Positions 5,222 to 5,281 of a stretch of DNA of 5,281 nucleotides are shown here, in pieces. The notes under the pieces are model-generated. The model made no database searches and was not told where the DNA came from. It was given only the letters and a program-made list of their open reading frames with translations. The number at the start of each line of letters is the position of its first letter. The stretch's first letter is position 1. Source of the DNA: Rhodospirillales bacterium (lineage in GTDB: Bacteria > Pseudomonadota > Alphaproteobacteria > Micavibrionales > UBA2020); NCBI GenBank assembly GCA_023266795.1, contig JAHFPI010000061.1, positions 4,837-10,117 of the forward strand, written 5' to 3'. The position numbers and the translations under genes are program-made.

Positions 5222-5281
5222 CTATTTCAAGTTACTCTGACCCCTTTGATCTGTGTTTGTTGACGTGTTCCTGCGAAAAAC
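5218..5281 (+). CDS. Possible start of a further gene, truncated by the window end
   Basis: ATG at 5218 overlaps the hydrolase stop as ATGA, and the frame remains open to the window end (21 codons: MTISSYSDPFDLCLLTCSCEK). The start has a good ribosome binding site and repeats the ATGA layout used elsewhere in this cluster. I do not recognise the peptide. It does not resemble the start of MazG, a common gene at this place in related genomes. GC content drops to about 42% over 5222-5281, clearly below the flanking genes, and the segment includes a string resembling a dispersed repeat (5229-5250). This may therefore be a native start running into inserted DNA, or not a gene at all. Confidence 0.25.
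   Translation, partial: MTISSYSDPFDLCLLTCSCEK
5229..5250 (-). repeat. Possible edge of a dispersed repeat or transposon-associated sequence
   Basis: Read on the minus strand this segment contains GGGGTCAGAGTAACTT. From memory, GGGGTCAGAGT-type strings recur near IS200/REP-associated Y1 transposase genes in many bacterial genomes. Only one copy is present in the window and no transposase is visible, so this is a pointer rather than an identification. The lower GC content of the segment is consistent with foreign DNA beginning just after the hydrolase stop. Confidence 0.3.

Overview
The window is a compact, single-strand (+) gene cluster. It looks like the chromosome of an alphaproteobacterium, possibly from an uncultured or Rhodospirillales/Micavibrio-like lineage. 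That placement rests on three things. The gene order (tail of a probable dacC, then tmk, holB, metG, tatD-like and a PhnP-like metallo-hydrolase) is one I associate with Alphaproteobacteria. MetRS is the short, zinc-knuckle-free type. HolB lacks the cysteine cluster seen in enterobacterial delta prime. The genus cannot be named from this sequence.

Layout: 1-50, C-terminal end of an upstream gene; 53-766, thymidylate kinase with a TTG start; 759-1937, DNA polymerase III delta prime subunit; 1934-3514, methionyl-tRNA synthetase; 3517-4311, TatD/YcfH-family metal-dependent hydrolase; 4295-4440, a junction altered by a palindromic repeat and flanked by an 18-bp direct duplication; 4436-5221, a PhnP-like metallo-beta-lactamase-fold hydrolase; 5218-5281, a possible next gene start or the edge of a repeat or mobile element, cut by the window end.

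Spacing is very tight throughout. There is a 2-nt gap before tmk, an 8-nt tmk/holB overlap, an ATGA holB/metG overlap, a 2-nt metG/tatD gap, and ATGA junctions around the repeat and at the end of the last complete gene. I see no internal promoter or terminator, so one transcript with coupled translation is the simplest reading. The products combine dTTP supply (Tmk), replisome clamp loading (HolB), tRNA charging (MetG) and two hydrolases of uncertain cellular substrate. This is a housekeeping operon, not a dedicated pathway.

The main non-routine feature is the tatD/hydrolase junction. A palindromic element with two arm hairpins sits between two copies of GCGCGGGTGCAGCATGAA. Each copy carries an ATGA stop/start overlap. 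The insert reads through as a 43-codon frame that begins on the tatD stop and ends on the hydrolase start, so coupling across the junction appears preserved. The two arms differ by paired compensatory changes, which suggests the hairpins are maintained. No defence system, CRISPR array, tRNA, rRNA or complete transposase is visible.
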